From CAZJBS01 sp964544475 (GTDB lineage Bacteria; CLD3; SB21): DNA of 64,000 nucleotides. The position numbers were made by a program, and so were the translations under genes. The stretch is taken from positions 124,001 through 188,000 of the forward strand of contig CAZJBS010000003.1 of the NCBI GenBank assembly GCA_964544475.1, read 5' to 3'. The notes beneath the pieces are model-generated. The model saw nothing but the letters and a program-made list of their open reading frames with translations, was not told the origin of the DNA and ran no database searches. Positions 17,967 to 26,323 of the stretch are shown piece by piece (positions within the stretch are counted from its first letter, which is position 1; every line of letters begins with the position of its first letter).

Positions 17967-20900
17967 ATGAAAAACTCTCTACAGGCGTGGATATTGACGA
18001 TCATAGGATTTTCGATGGCCTACACTCAGGTATATGTCGAAGATTTCAGCTATGCATCCGGTACGACGCTGGTCAGCAATGGATGGGTCGCGCACAGTGG
18101 AGGTGGCACGAATCCAATCATAGTGACAACGGGGGGATTGTCCTATCTGAACTATGCCGGTTCCGGAATTGGCAACGCGGTGCAAATTGTTGCCAGTGGA
18201 GAGGACGTCAATCATGACCTCCCGTTCAATACCAGCGCAGACAGCGTTTATGCGGCGTTCATGGTCAACGTGACGACAGCAACCGGTGGGGAATATTTTT
18301 TTCACCTTGGACCCCAGCCCGTCGGTACAACTTTTCGCCCGAAAGTTTTTGTAAGATCTGCTACAAATGGGAACCTGACGTTCGGGATGACCAAAGCCGG
18401 CAATTCTCCGACGAACGCGTGGACCGATTCGATCTACGCCACCGGCACGACTTACTTGCTGGTGATTAAGTACGTTTTCAAAAGCGGAGCAAGCGACGAT
18501 AGCTGTTACCTTTTTATGAACCCGATCCCTGGAAATCCTGAACCACTGCCGACCCTTGCCAACCAGGACATTGGAACAGATATGCCCACGTGCGGAACCG
18601 TTGCCATTCGGCAAGGTACGGCATCTCCGAATCTGACCATTGACGGAATTCGGGTCGGACAAAGCTGGTCCACGGTGGTGACGACGGCTTCTGCCCCTTC
18701 TAATACACCCCCTCTGATTTCGGGCGGGTATCGGTCCGCTTTTGTTCCGGACGGCAATACGGACCTTACAGTAGGAGCCATCATTACTGACGATCATGGA
18801 TTGGTTTGGGAAAGGCTTTACTACACGGTCAATGGTGTTGTGGATTCGGTTGCCATGGTGAACACGGGAGCTGACTCATTTGTAGCGACAATCCCGGCCG
18901 TCGCAAACGCCAACGAGAATGTTATTAGTTATTACATCAAAGCAGCGGACGATTCCGGCGCGGTGTCAACCTCGGCTTCATCATCGTATTTGGCCGGTGT
19001 GACACGGATATTCATGGTGCGGCAAAATGACGGCAATGGCGTGAATATCTACAACGGGTATGCGGCTCGCGTCACCGGCATTGTGACCGCCGAAACGGGG
19101 ATTTTTTCCACCACAGCGCGCGATTTTCAGATTCAGGACGGTACGCGGGGTATCAATGTCTTCATCAACAACACTTCACTCCCTGCCGTGGCGCGCGGCG
19201 ATAGTATCGTGGTCGAAGGCACCATCGCCCAATTCAATGGCAAACTGGAAATCACGACGCCTAACCTGAATTACTCGACCGTGAGCAGCGGCCTTTACGT
19301 CGGCCCCATGAGTGTCACGGTTTCGCAAATGTCGGAGAGCCTGGAAGGGACGCTGGTGCGCATTGAGGGCGCCACAAAAACGTCCGGCACATGGCCCGGG
19401 ACCGGTTCGAACGCAACGCTGTACATTTCCGACAATGGCGGCGTGGATACCACGGGGCTCTTTATCGATCGGGATACGGATATCGACGGTACGCCGGAAC
19501 CCTTCTATCCGGCCACGTTCACCGGCATCGCCTCCCAGTTTGACAATGCGAGTCCATTCACCGGCGGCTACCAGATCGTGCCACGCGACCTCAACGATAT
19601 TCTCGGCAACCAGCCACCGGCGCCGGCCGAACTCCTCTTGCCGGTCGATCAGGCGGTGATCACCGTCAGTGATTCGTCGACGGGCAACCTAGAATTCCTT
19701 TGGACCACTTCCGCCGATCCTGAAGACCTGCCGGTCACTTACACGCTGTGGGTGGATTCGAGTTCATCCTACGGCGCCTCCGCGTTGTCCTTTGTTACCG
19801 GTAATGGCGGTCAAGACACGTCGTACACACTGACCCTTGCCGACATCAACACGTATATTGCCGGTCTCGGAGTGGCGCGCGGCGGGGCCATCGATCTCTA
19901 TTGGCGCGTCGTCTCCAGTGACGGTCCCAACTTCATGGCCAGCGCCTCATACGGGCTTGAAGTCAACCGGGAACTGACCGATTTTGCGCCGGCGGATTTT
20001 CATCTGCTGGCCCCTTCCAACGGCATCCGTCTGGTGTCTTCGCCAGCCTCCCAGGATACCGTTTGGTTTGTGTGGAATGCATCCGTCGATCCGGAAGGTC
20101 AACCGGTCACCTACTATGTCGAATTCGATACATCGATGACCTTTGGTCTCGGTGTAGGGGAAGCCTTGCCGGACACGGCATTTGGCGGCGACCTGCTTGG
20201 TCTCGACTATTTCCTGTCGGATCTGGGGGTCGCGCCCGGCGATTCGATCGTTCTGTATTGGCGTGTGACCGCGTCGGATGAATTCCACCAGACGATCAGT
20301 CTTGATACGTATACAATAGTGGCCGTGCGCGATATCAGCGCCGGGACATTTATGAGCTTCATGGTCGGGTCCAGCGTGATTCCGCCGGCGGTCAGCAACG
20401 GGTTCGGATTTGGATCCATGGCGCTGTCATCGGATTCGACAACGCTGTATTACGACGTGTGGGTCAACTATCTCGACGGAGACATCACGACATCCGCCAT
20501 TCACAACGGCGCCGTCTACGAAAACGGTCCGGCTGTAAAGGACATCGAATTCGTGCAGGTCGTCGATGAAGGGGATACGGTCTATGAAGCATCCGGCTTC
20601 TGGACTTCAACGGACGGCCAGCCACTGACCTCGGCCCTGGTGCAGGAACTCCTGAACCGGCGTTTGTATGTGACGGTGGCCACGGACGCCGCGGCCAACG
20701 GCGAAGTGCGCGGCCAGATCGTGCCGGATACGACCATGTTCAGTTTCAGTATCGCCCAGAACCTCGAGACGTCGACCGGCGACGGTTTCGCGCATCTGGA
20801 TTGGGAATGGAGCGATGTTTTCGAGCGCCCGCTCCGGCGAAATGTCCTGAACCGTTCGTCGGCGTTCGTCAGAATGGCATCGGCACGCCGGGGTATCGGC

Positions 20901-21413
20901 TCGGATCCGACGCCGATCGGATTTAATATCTACCGCTCGACCGACGGCAGTGCATACGATCTCCTCACGTACACCGGGGACACGACCACGGCGTACGTCG
21001 ATTCGAGCGTGTCGATCGGCACGACGTATTATTACACCGTGAGCGCGGTTCATCCGTGGGGCATCACGCCGACCTCCAATGTCGCGTCGGTTTCACCGGT
21101 CGTGCCCGTCGGGAATCACGAATCGGTTCTGCCGGCACGATATGATCTGCATGCCAATTATCCGAATCCTTTCAATCCGGCGACCACCATCCGGTACGAT
21201 CTGAAAGCCGAAACCCGCGTGACCCTTCGCGTCTTCAACCTGCTTGGGCAGGAAGTCCGGACGCTCGTGGACGGCCGCGAGAGCGCCGGCTACAAAGTGA
21301 TCGAGTGGGACGGCAAAAACAACCAGGGCAGGGCGGTTTCAACCGGCATTTATTTGTACAGGCTGGAAGCCGGAAATTTCGTCAAGACGCGGAAGATGAT
21401 GATGCTGAAGTAG
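17967..21413 (+). CDS. Multidomain T9SS-sorted secreted protein with CHRD domain
   Basis: An 1148-residue exported protein. A signal peptide (residues 1-20) is followed by a jelly-roll-like region (YVEDFSYASGTTL). An OB-fold region at about 355-480 (YAARVTGIVTAETGIFST, DFQIQDGTRGINVF) resembles DUF5689. Two FN3-like repeats follow (LLLPVDQAVITV and LLAPSNGIRLVSS). Next is a CHRD domain with AIHNGAVYENGP and ANGEVRGQI, then another FN3 (GFNIYRSTDGS). The C-terminus is a FlgD-like/T9SS sorting domain with NYPNPFNPATTI and ending KTRKMMMLK. It should cross the outer membrane by T9SS and stay at the surface or be released. The ligand is unknown. Confidence 0.85.
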   Translation: MKNSLQAWILTIIGFSMAYTQVYVEDFSYASGTTLVSNGWVAHSGGGTNPIIVTTGGLSYLNYAGSGIGNAVQIVASGEDVNHDLPFNTSADSVYAAFMVNVTTATGGEYFFHLGPQPVGTTFRPKVFVRSATNGNLTFGMTKAGNSPTNAWTDSIYATGTTYLLVIKYVFKSGASDDSCYLFMNPIPGNPEPLPTLANQDIGTDMPTCGTVAIRQGTASPNLTIDGIRVGQSWSTVVTTASAPSNTPPLISGGYRSAFVPDGNTDLTVGAIITDDHGLVWERLYYTVNGVVDSVAMVNTGADSFVATIPAVANANENVISYYIKAADDSGAVSTSASSSYLAGVTRIFMVRQNDGNGVNIYNGYAARVTGIVTAETGIFSTTARDFQIQDGTRGINVFINNTSLPAVARGDSIVVEGTIAQFNGKLEITTPNLNYSTVSSGLYVGPMSVTVSQMSESLEGTLVRIEGATKTSGTWPGTGSNATLYISDNGGVDTTGLFIDRDTDIDGTPEPFYPATFTGIASQFDNASPFTGGYQIVPRDLNDILGNQPPAPAELLLPVDQAVITVSDSSTGNLEFLWTTSADPEDLPVTYTLWVDSSSSYGASALSFVTGNGGQDTSYTLTLADINTYIAGLGVARGGAIDLYWRVVSSDGPNFMASASYGLEVNRELTDFAPADFHLLAPSNGIRLVSSPASQDTVWFVWNASVDPEGQPVTYYVEFDTSMTFGLGVGEALPDTAFGGDLLGLDYFLSDLGVAPGDSIVLYWRVTASDEFHQTISLDTYTIVAVRDISAGTFMSFMVGSSVIPPAVSNGFGFGSMALSSDSTTLYYDVWVNYLDGDITTSAIHNGAVYENGPAVKDIEFVQVVDEGDTVYEASGFWTSTDGQPLTSALVQELLNRRLYVTVATDAAANGEVRGQIVPDTTMFSFSIAQNLETSTGDGFAHLDWEWSDVFERPLRRNVLNRSSAFVRMASARRGIGSDPTPIGFNIYRSTDGSAYDLLTYTGDTTTAYVDSSVSIGTTYYYTVSAVHPWGITPTSNVASVSPVVPVGNHESVLPARYDLHANYPNPFNPATTIRYDLKAETRVTLRVFNLLGQEVRTLVDGRESAGYKVIEWDGKNNQGRAVSTGIYLYRLEAGNFVKTRKMMMLK

Positions 21414-21930
21414 AGACATTTTGTCCTCTCGCTTTTCCTGCAAAAGGGTTTCAGGGTGCCTTGAGTTCAGAGCAAGGAACGAGAACCGGGATGACAAAGA
21501 TGGAGAGTTCGAGTCAATGGCAATCCAAACATCGGGGATCGGAGTACCGGCGACTGAAGCAAAAGACATTGGGAAAAGCCTTTGCCGATCGCTTGAGTCG
21601 GGAGTTTGGAATTGCAGTATTTTTTGTGGACACAAAGGAAAGTAATTTTGTTTGAGTTCTCGGTCTTATTCCAAGGGAGTCTTGTAAGGAGGTGTGGAAT
21701 AAATGCGTTGCCGGATATGCCAGATTTCAATGGAATCGCATATCAGAGAAAGGAGTGGTTCCCCGATTGAGACATGGTTTTGTCCAATAGCCTTGCCATG
21801 TGTCCATTAAATATTTCAATTCCATTCTATCGCGTGAATCAGATTTGACATTGTTGTCTCAGGCGCGTAACTTTGTCTGAGGACCCGAAAACGTCGAGCC
21901 CATCCGCGAACCAACCTTAGGGAGGTTGTC
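21414..21930. other. 517-bp intergenic region without a convincing gene
   Basis: Short frames here have no ribosome sites or recognisable products. The stretch near 21475-21510, read on the minus strand, includes TTTGTCATCCCGG, a type of intergenic motif seen repeatedly in FCB genomes. The last part holds a good ribosome site (GGAGG at 21921-21925) for the ATG at 21931. No clear terminator hairpin was found after the 1148-residue gene. Confidence 0.4.
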
Positions 21931-22002
21931 ATGAAACACGTAATATTTCGATCAGAAGGGAGTATGGTTAGTACCCCCCCCCCGCGTAACCCCGCTACTT
22001 AG
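21931..22002 (+). other. Displaced signal-peptide start of the following T9SS cargo gene
   Basis: ATG at 21931 lies six bases after GGAGG and opens a frame of 23 residues that ends at TAG 22000-22002. The frame is interrupted at a run of ten C. Removing one C joins this start in frame to the 399-residue frame downstream and creates a typical export signal (about 38 residues, with the hydrophobic core PLLSFLIFMLFPVQ). This is either a phase-variable start or a sequencing or assembly error. Confidence 0.7.
21974..21983 (+). repeat. C10 homopolymer tract (possible slipped-strand switch)
   Basis: Ten consecutive C residues between GTA and GCG, 14 codons after the ATG at 21931. As written, the frame stops at 22002. 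With nine C, or with twelve, it continues into the secreted protein at 22016. It is the longest C or G run I noticed in the window. Confidence 0.85.
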
Positions 22003-22015
22003 TTTCCTGATTTTC

Positions 22016-23215
22016 ATGCTTTTCCCAGTCCAAATGACGCAGGCCGGTGATCCTGACCGGGACAATTCAGAAATCTGGTTCTATGTTAAGAACGTGCAAC
22101 AGGCTCAGATAGACTTTGCTCGTTTACATGTCCGAAATGTGAGTACGATCTGGGATCGGACGTCGACTGACGACTCCATGGTCGTCACCCAGTTGTATGA
22201 TCTTCATGATTTGGTTGTACCGGATTCTGGCCGCAGTCTTCAGCGTTTCAAGTTTGGTTTTGGAGGTGATCCTTGGACGCAGTTGCGGTACGGCCGATAT
22301 TCGTTCACCATTCAAGAAAGCGATGACGGATCGAATTGGAATTCAATTGATTCTGTGATCATTGACTACACGGACTCCCTCTACTATCTCGCCGGCTATA
22401 CAACCATGGACATTTCCGTCAGGTATGATTTCGTTACGGATGATCCGGATGATGATGAGTGGTCGTTTGCATCCTATCAGGTGGAGGACTACGAGGACGA
22501 GTGGGGTGCTTTACCCGGACATTACTTTTCGATATGGGAAACGAATCATCCCGATCCGAATTACATTCCCCACACGAAGTCGTTCATTCCGGATGAGCCC
22601 CGTGATGTGAGCGTCACGCACAACGCCAACAATCGGCTGATCGTGTCCTGGCTTGGTAACGGCGAGTCCTTTGATGTCAGCTATGGAATATACCGGAAGA
22701 CGGGCGGCGGCGCTTTTGTATTGTACGATTCCGTTTCCAACACCGGCCACCCTTTGAGGGGATATCCATACTCCTGGATGGACCCTGCAGTGTCCGGCAG
22801 CGGTATTTCTACCGTGTCATATTACCTGAAAGCCCGCAACAAAACGCCAAATTCAATCCGGGTATCGCCTCCCTCGGACACGGTATCGACCACGTATCTC
22901 CATTACCTCCTGAAGCAGCCGACATCCTATTCTCCAGGTCATTTCAAGCTATTTCAGAATTTTCCAAATCCCTTCAACCCATCGACGAGCATTTCGTTCG
23001 AGATACCAGAAGAAGGTATGATAGAGTTGAAAGTATACAACCTGCTGGGCCAACATGTCAGGACACTGGTGAACGAAATCAGGAGTTCCGGACTTCATGC
23101 CACAATATGGGACGGACGTGACAAGCAAGGCCGGAGCGTGGGAGGCGGGATATATTTGTACACTGTTGCCACGAAAGACGCTCTTTTGTGCAGGAAAATG
23201 ATTTTGCTTAAGTAA
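22016..23215 (+). CDS. T9SS-sorted secreted protein, out of frame with its signal peptide
   Basis: A 399-residue frame from an internal ATG that has no ribosome site. The natural start is probably 21931, one base out of frame because of the C10 tract. The mature part begins near QAGDPDRDNSEIW and is acidic and beta-rich (TDDPDDDEWSFASYQVEDYEDE). An FN3-like segment follows (PRDVSVTHNANNRLIVSW). The C-terminus is a T9SS/FlgD-like sorting domain (FQNFPNPFNPSTSISF ending CRKMILLK). As read, the protein would lack a complete signal peptide and could not be exported. It lies 20 bases before the next cargo gene. Confidence 0.75.
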   Translation: MLFPVQMTQAGDPDRDNSEIWFYVKNVQQAQIDFARLHVRNVSTIWDRTSTDDSMVVTQLYDLHDLVVPDSGRSLQRFKFGFGGDPWTQLRYGRYSFTIQESDDGSNWNSIDSVIIDYTDSLYYLAGYTTMDISVRYDFVTDDPDDDEWSFASYQVEDYEDEWGALPGHYFSIWETNHPDPNYIPHTKSFIPDEPRDVSVTHNANNRLIVSWLGNGESFDVSYGIYRKTGGGAFVLYDSVSNTGHPLRGYPYSWMDPAVSGSGISTVSYYLKARNKTPNSIRVSPPSDTVSTTYLHYLLKQPTSYSPGHFKLFQNFPNPFNPSTSISFEIPEEGMIELKVYNLLGQHVRTLVNEIRSSGLHATIWDGRDKQGRSVGGGIYLYTVATKDALLCRKMILLK

Positions 23216-23235
23216 TTGGATCGAAAGGAAAAGAC

Positions 23236-25347
23236 GTGCGGAGGCTGGCGATGGTGTTGTTCTGGGCCTGCGTGACGCTTGGTTCTGGTCTGCAGGCCCA
23301 GGATTTCTGGCAGAGTATGGAAGGCCCGCCGGGAGGATGGTGCGCCCATTTTACGGAAGATACGTCAGGCCATATGTATGTGGTGTCTTCCGGAGTGATG
23401 CGCTCCGACGATCAAGGCGAATACTGGCAGACCATTTCATTCCAAGGTTCGACGGGCATCGACGATTTGCTGGCCTCCTCCCGTGGGTATCTATTTATGG
23501 CCTATGGACAACTGTATCGCTCCACCGATGGGGGATACAACTGGGAGGGCACGCCGGCGCTCAGTGGATTCAACATCCAGGAGTTGTATGAAGACGTCAA
23601 GGGTGACCTTTATGCGGCGGCCGATGACAGCGGTTTTTTCCGGAGCGCCGATGACGGGATCACGTGGACGCGATCGGGTGAAGAATTATTCGGACTGTCT
23701 GTGTTTGACGTGGCGGGCGATGAAGAGGGAAGGCTCTTTGTATGCACGAGTGCGGGCGCTTTTCGAAGCACGGACGGGGGGCAGCATTGGGAATATATGA
23801 ACAATGGCCTCCCGGAGGATCCGGCCTTTAATATCGAGGCGACGAAGGAACAGGGTATTTTTGCGGCAATGTGGTATGGGTTGTACCGTTCGACGGACGG
23901 TGGGGATAGTTGGTTCCTGGCCTCGCCGCTATTGGCAACGGCGGATGTGGGTGCGATGGTGGAGAGTAAGGACGGCTCATTCTACATCGCGGTGGAAGAG
24001 ACTCCCGTGGAGGGAGTTTTCAGGACGACGGATGGCGGAGCGACTTGGGATACGATGAATGCGGGACTGGTGGACAAGTGGATCATTGACATGTTTGAGA
24101 GCGACGAGGGGACGTTCTATTTGGGTTGCTATTACGGTGGGGTATTCCGCTCGTCCGACGGCGGTTTGAAGTGGGAGTGGAAATCAGATGGGATTTTGAA
24201 TAGCCACATCCGCGACGTGGCCTTTTTTGCCAATGGACGAACTTTGGTTTCCGTCGAAGGAGTGGGAGTGTTCTCGAACGAATCCGGAATTTGGGGCAGA
24301 CTCGAAGCCCCGTACGTCAGCGGTTCATTAGGGTCGGTGTGGGTGGTGTCGAACGATACAATCTTCATCACGGAATCACCGCAAGGCCTGCTACGATCCA
24401 CGGATGGCGGAATGTCCTGGCAGGTCGTCAACAACGGTTTTGGTACGCCAACCTGTTTGTTGTTAGACATGGAGAATACTCTTTTTGCCGGCAATTACTC
24501 TTCCTTGCCCGGTGAGAGTCTATTTCGTTCGTCTGACTTTGGACTGACGTGGGAAGCGACGGGCGCTGGAATCACGGGTCAATATGGAGTGTACGATCTG
24601 ATTGCGGAACACCCTGGTTCGATGTTTGCTTCTTCGAGGGATGGAATTTTCGTATCAGATAATTGGGGAGTGAGTTGGACGCAGACAAGTTTCTCTTACA
24701 GGAACGCCAAGCTTGCTCGGGATTTCAAAGGCAGTATATACGCACTGACGACCAGTCCCCGAGGCATCTATCGTTCGACGAACAGCGGACAGACATGGGA
24801 CAGTCTTCCTCCACCGGATGCTTCTTCGCAACGCGACATTACGGTCGACTCGGATGGTGGCATATACGTCGGCCACGGCAATGTGGTCTATCGCACGACC
24901 AATGATGGTCAGCATTGGGAACTATTTCAGTTGCCTTACACTGGAAATACGGAAATCAACATTCTGAAAATCAGTCCGGACGGCTACCTGTATGCCGGGA
25001 CAAGCAATCGCGGTTTGTTCCGGAGCATATCACCGGTTGTTGGCATAGGCGAGCTGTCGATCACGAAACCAACGCTTACGTTGAATCAGAATTACCCCAA
25101 CCCCTTCAATGCCGCGACGACGATCATCTATGAGTTGCCGTCGGCAATGGAGATCGTGCTGGACGTTTACAACATCCTCGGACAGAAGACGCGGACGCTG
25201 AAACGCGGAAAGACGCACTCGGGTGAGCATCGGGTGGTGTGGGATGGCAGGGATGACAGGGGCCGGCTCTTGTCGAGTGGGGTGTATCTCGTGCGACTGC
25301 ACACACCTGCCGGAACGCATGTCAGGAAGGTGATGATGTTGAAGTAA
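23236..25347 (+). CDS. T9SS-sorted BNR/Asp-box repeat protein
   Basis: A 703-residue exported protein starting at GTG 23236 behind GAAAGGAAAAG. A signal peptide ends near LQAQ (residue 22). About twelve Asp-box motifs of the form RSxDxGxxW follow (for example RSTDGGYNWE, RSADDGITW, RTTDGGATWD, RSTDGGMSWQ), predicting sortilin- or sialidase-like beta-propellers. No sialidase catalytic arginine triad is recognised. The C-terminus is a sorting domain (NYPNPFNAATTI ending RKVMMLK). It is the third cargo gene in a row on the plus strand and is followed by a terminator. Confidence 0.87.
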   Translation: MRRLAMVLFWACVTLGSGLQAQDFWQSMEGPPGGWCAHFTEDTSGHMYVVSSGVMRSDDQGEYWQTISFQGSTGIDDLLASSRGYLFMAYGQLYRSTDGGYNWEGTPALSGFNIQELYEDVKGDLYAAADDSGFFRSADDGITWTRSGEELFGLSVFDVAGDEEGRLFVCTSAGAFRSTDGGQHWEYMNNGLPEDPAFNIEATKEQGIFAAMWYGLYRSTDGGDSWFLASPLLATADVGAMVESKDGSFYIAVEETPVEGVFRTTDGGATWDTMNAGLVDKWIIDMFESDEGTFYLGCYYGGVFRSSDGGLKWEWKSDGILNSHIRDVAFFANGRTLVSVEGVGVFSNESGIWGRLEAPYVSGSLGSVWVVSNDTIFITESPQGLLRSTDGGMSWQVVNNGFGTPTCLLLDMENTLFAGNYSSLPGESLFRSSDFGLTWEATGAGITGQYGVYDLIAEHPGSMFASSRDGIFVSDNWGVSWTQTSFSYRNAKLARDFKGSIYALTTSPRGIYRSTNSGQTWDSLPPPDASSQRDITVDSDGGIYVGHGNVVYRTTNDGQHWELFQLPYTGNTEINILKISPDGYLYAGTSNRGLFRSISPVVGIGELSITKPTLTLNQNYPNPFNAATTIIYELPSAMEIVLDVYNILGQKTRTLKRGKTHSGEHRVVWDGRDDRGRLLSSGVYLVRLHTPAGTHVRKVMMLK

Positions 25348-25370
25348 GTCCGGCGAATCCCCATTTTGAA

Positions 25371-25403
25371 AAAACCCCGCTACCCGGCGGGGTTCTTTTT
25401 TTT
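25371..25403 (+). terminator. Rho-independent terminator after the BNR gene
   Basis: AACCCCGC (25373-25380) pairs with GCGGGGTT (25387-25394) around TACCCG, followed by C and eight T. The stop codon lies about 25 bases upstream. Confidence 0.88.
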
Positions 25404-25494
25404 CCAGAGTTACTCAACCGGTCATTTCGAGCGCAGTTCAGAGATTTGTTTTTTGGAAAAATCCTCTTGGAAAATGGAGTCGCACATCACTATC

Positions 25495-25508
25495 TTACCA
25501 TAAGGTAA
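25495..25508. promoter_or_regulatory. Inverted repeat TTACC-ATAA-GGTAA upstream of the ArsR gene
   Basis: A perfect five-base inverted repeat with a four-base centre, 17 bases before the ArsR start; a third GGTAA follows at 25518-25522. Its position fits an autoregulatory operator of the ArsR-family repressor. The gap 25404-25494 holds a stretch (GTCATTTCGAGCGCAG) like FCB intergenic repeats. Confidence 0.4.
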
Positions 25509-25525
25509 TCAAGTAGAGGTAATTC

Positions 25526-25849
25526 ATGATCAAAAATATGACCGCCGATACGCTGGATCTGGTGGCGAGCCGGTTCCGGATTCTTTCGGAACCGATGCGA
25601 TTGCGCATCCTTCAGACGTTGCACGAGCAGGAAATGAATGTTCAGAAGATCGTCGAAGAGACCGGCGCCAACCAGGCCAACGTGTCGAAACACCTTTCCA
25701 TCATGCTGGAGGCGGGACTTCTGAAACGGCGCAAGGAAGGGCTGAACAGCTTCTATTCGATTGCGGACGATTCCATTTTCCGTTTGTGCGACCTGGTGTG
25801 CGGCAGCATCGAGAAGAATCTTCGCAAGAATCTTAATTCGTTCAAATGA
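25526..25849 (+). CDS. ArsR-family HTH transcriptional regulator
   Basis: A 107-residue winged-helix repressor. The HTH reads MNVQKIVEETGANQANVSKHLSIM, with the wing at GLLKRRKEGLNSFYSI. The classical metal-binding ELCVCDL motif is absent, but a C-x3-C pair (LCDLVC) lies near the C-terminus, where thiol-responsive members can carry cysteines. It is coupled to aroQ by a four-base ATGA overlap, which is probably organisational rather than functional. An inverted repeat upstream may be its operator. Inducer and targets are unknown. Confidence 0.88.
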   Translation: MIKNMTADTLDLVASRFRILSEPMRLRILQTLHEQEMNVQKIVEETGANQANVSKHLSIMLEAGLLKRRKEGLNSFYSIADDSIFRLCDLVCGSIEKNLRKNLNSFK

Positions 25850-26292
25850 TGGCGGCGAACATCCTTATCCTCAACGGCCCCAATCTTAATTTGTTGGGTG
25901 TCCGTGAACCGACGGTCTACGGTCATGAGTCGCTGGATGCCATCGAGGCCGATCTGCGGCGGAGGTTTCCCTCGGTGACGTGGCGATTCCGCCAATCGAA
26001 TATCGAAGGCGAGCTGATCGACGCGTTACACGATGCGCGCAAGGACTGCGACGGCGTTGTCTTCAACCCCGGCGGGTATTCCCACTACGCCATGGCTCTG
26101 AGAGATGCCGTGGCCGCGATCAACCTGCCGGTCGTCGAAGTGCACTTGTCCAATATCCACGCCCGGGAGGAATTCCGCCGATATTCGGTCATTGCGCCGG
26201 TTTGCATCGGCCAGGTTTCGGGATTCGGGTCTTTTGGCTACGTACTGGGTGTTGAAGCGTTGCTTCACCATCTGGAAACAAAAAAGGGTTGA
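25846..26292 (+). CDS. aroQ: 3-dehydroquinate dehydratase, type II
   Basis: A 148-residue type II dehydroquinase of the shikimate pathway, converting 3-dehydroquinate to 3-dehydroshikimate. The N-terminus ILNGPNLNLLGVREPTVYG is diagnostic, with the catalytic Tyr in VYG and Arg in the preceding loop. RQSNIEGELIDALH, FNPGGYSHYA and EVHLSNIHAREEFRRYS complete the active site, with the His in VHLSN. Size is normal for the dodecameric family. The start overlaps the ArsR stop; either of two adjacent ATGs could serve. Confidence 0.96.
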   Translation: MMAANILILNGPNLNLLGVREPTVYGHESLDAIEADLRRRFPSVTWRFRQSNIEGELIDALHDARKDCDGVVFNPGGYSHYAMALRDAVAAINLPVVEVHLSNIHAREEFRRYSVIAPVCIGQVSGFGSFGYVLGVEALLHHLETKKG

Positions 26293-26307
26293 CCGAAGCC
26301 AACCCTT
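26284..26307 (-). terminator. Terminator of the minus-strand sucD gene
   Basis: Read on the minus strand, AAGGGTTG pairs with CAACCCTT around an eight-base loop, followed by a T-rich run. It overlaps the last codons of aroQ and lies 17 bases after the sucD stop. Confidence 0.65.
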
Positions 26308-26323
26308 GGTGTCCGTCGATGCG

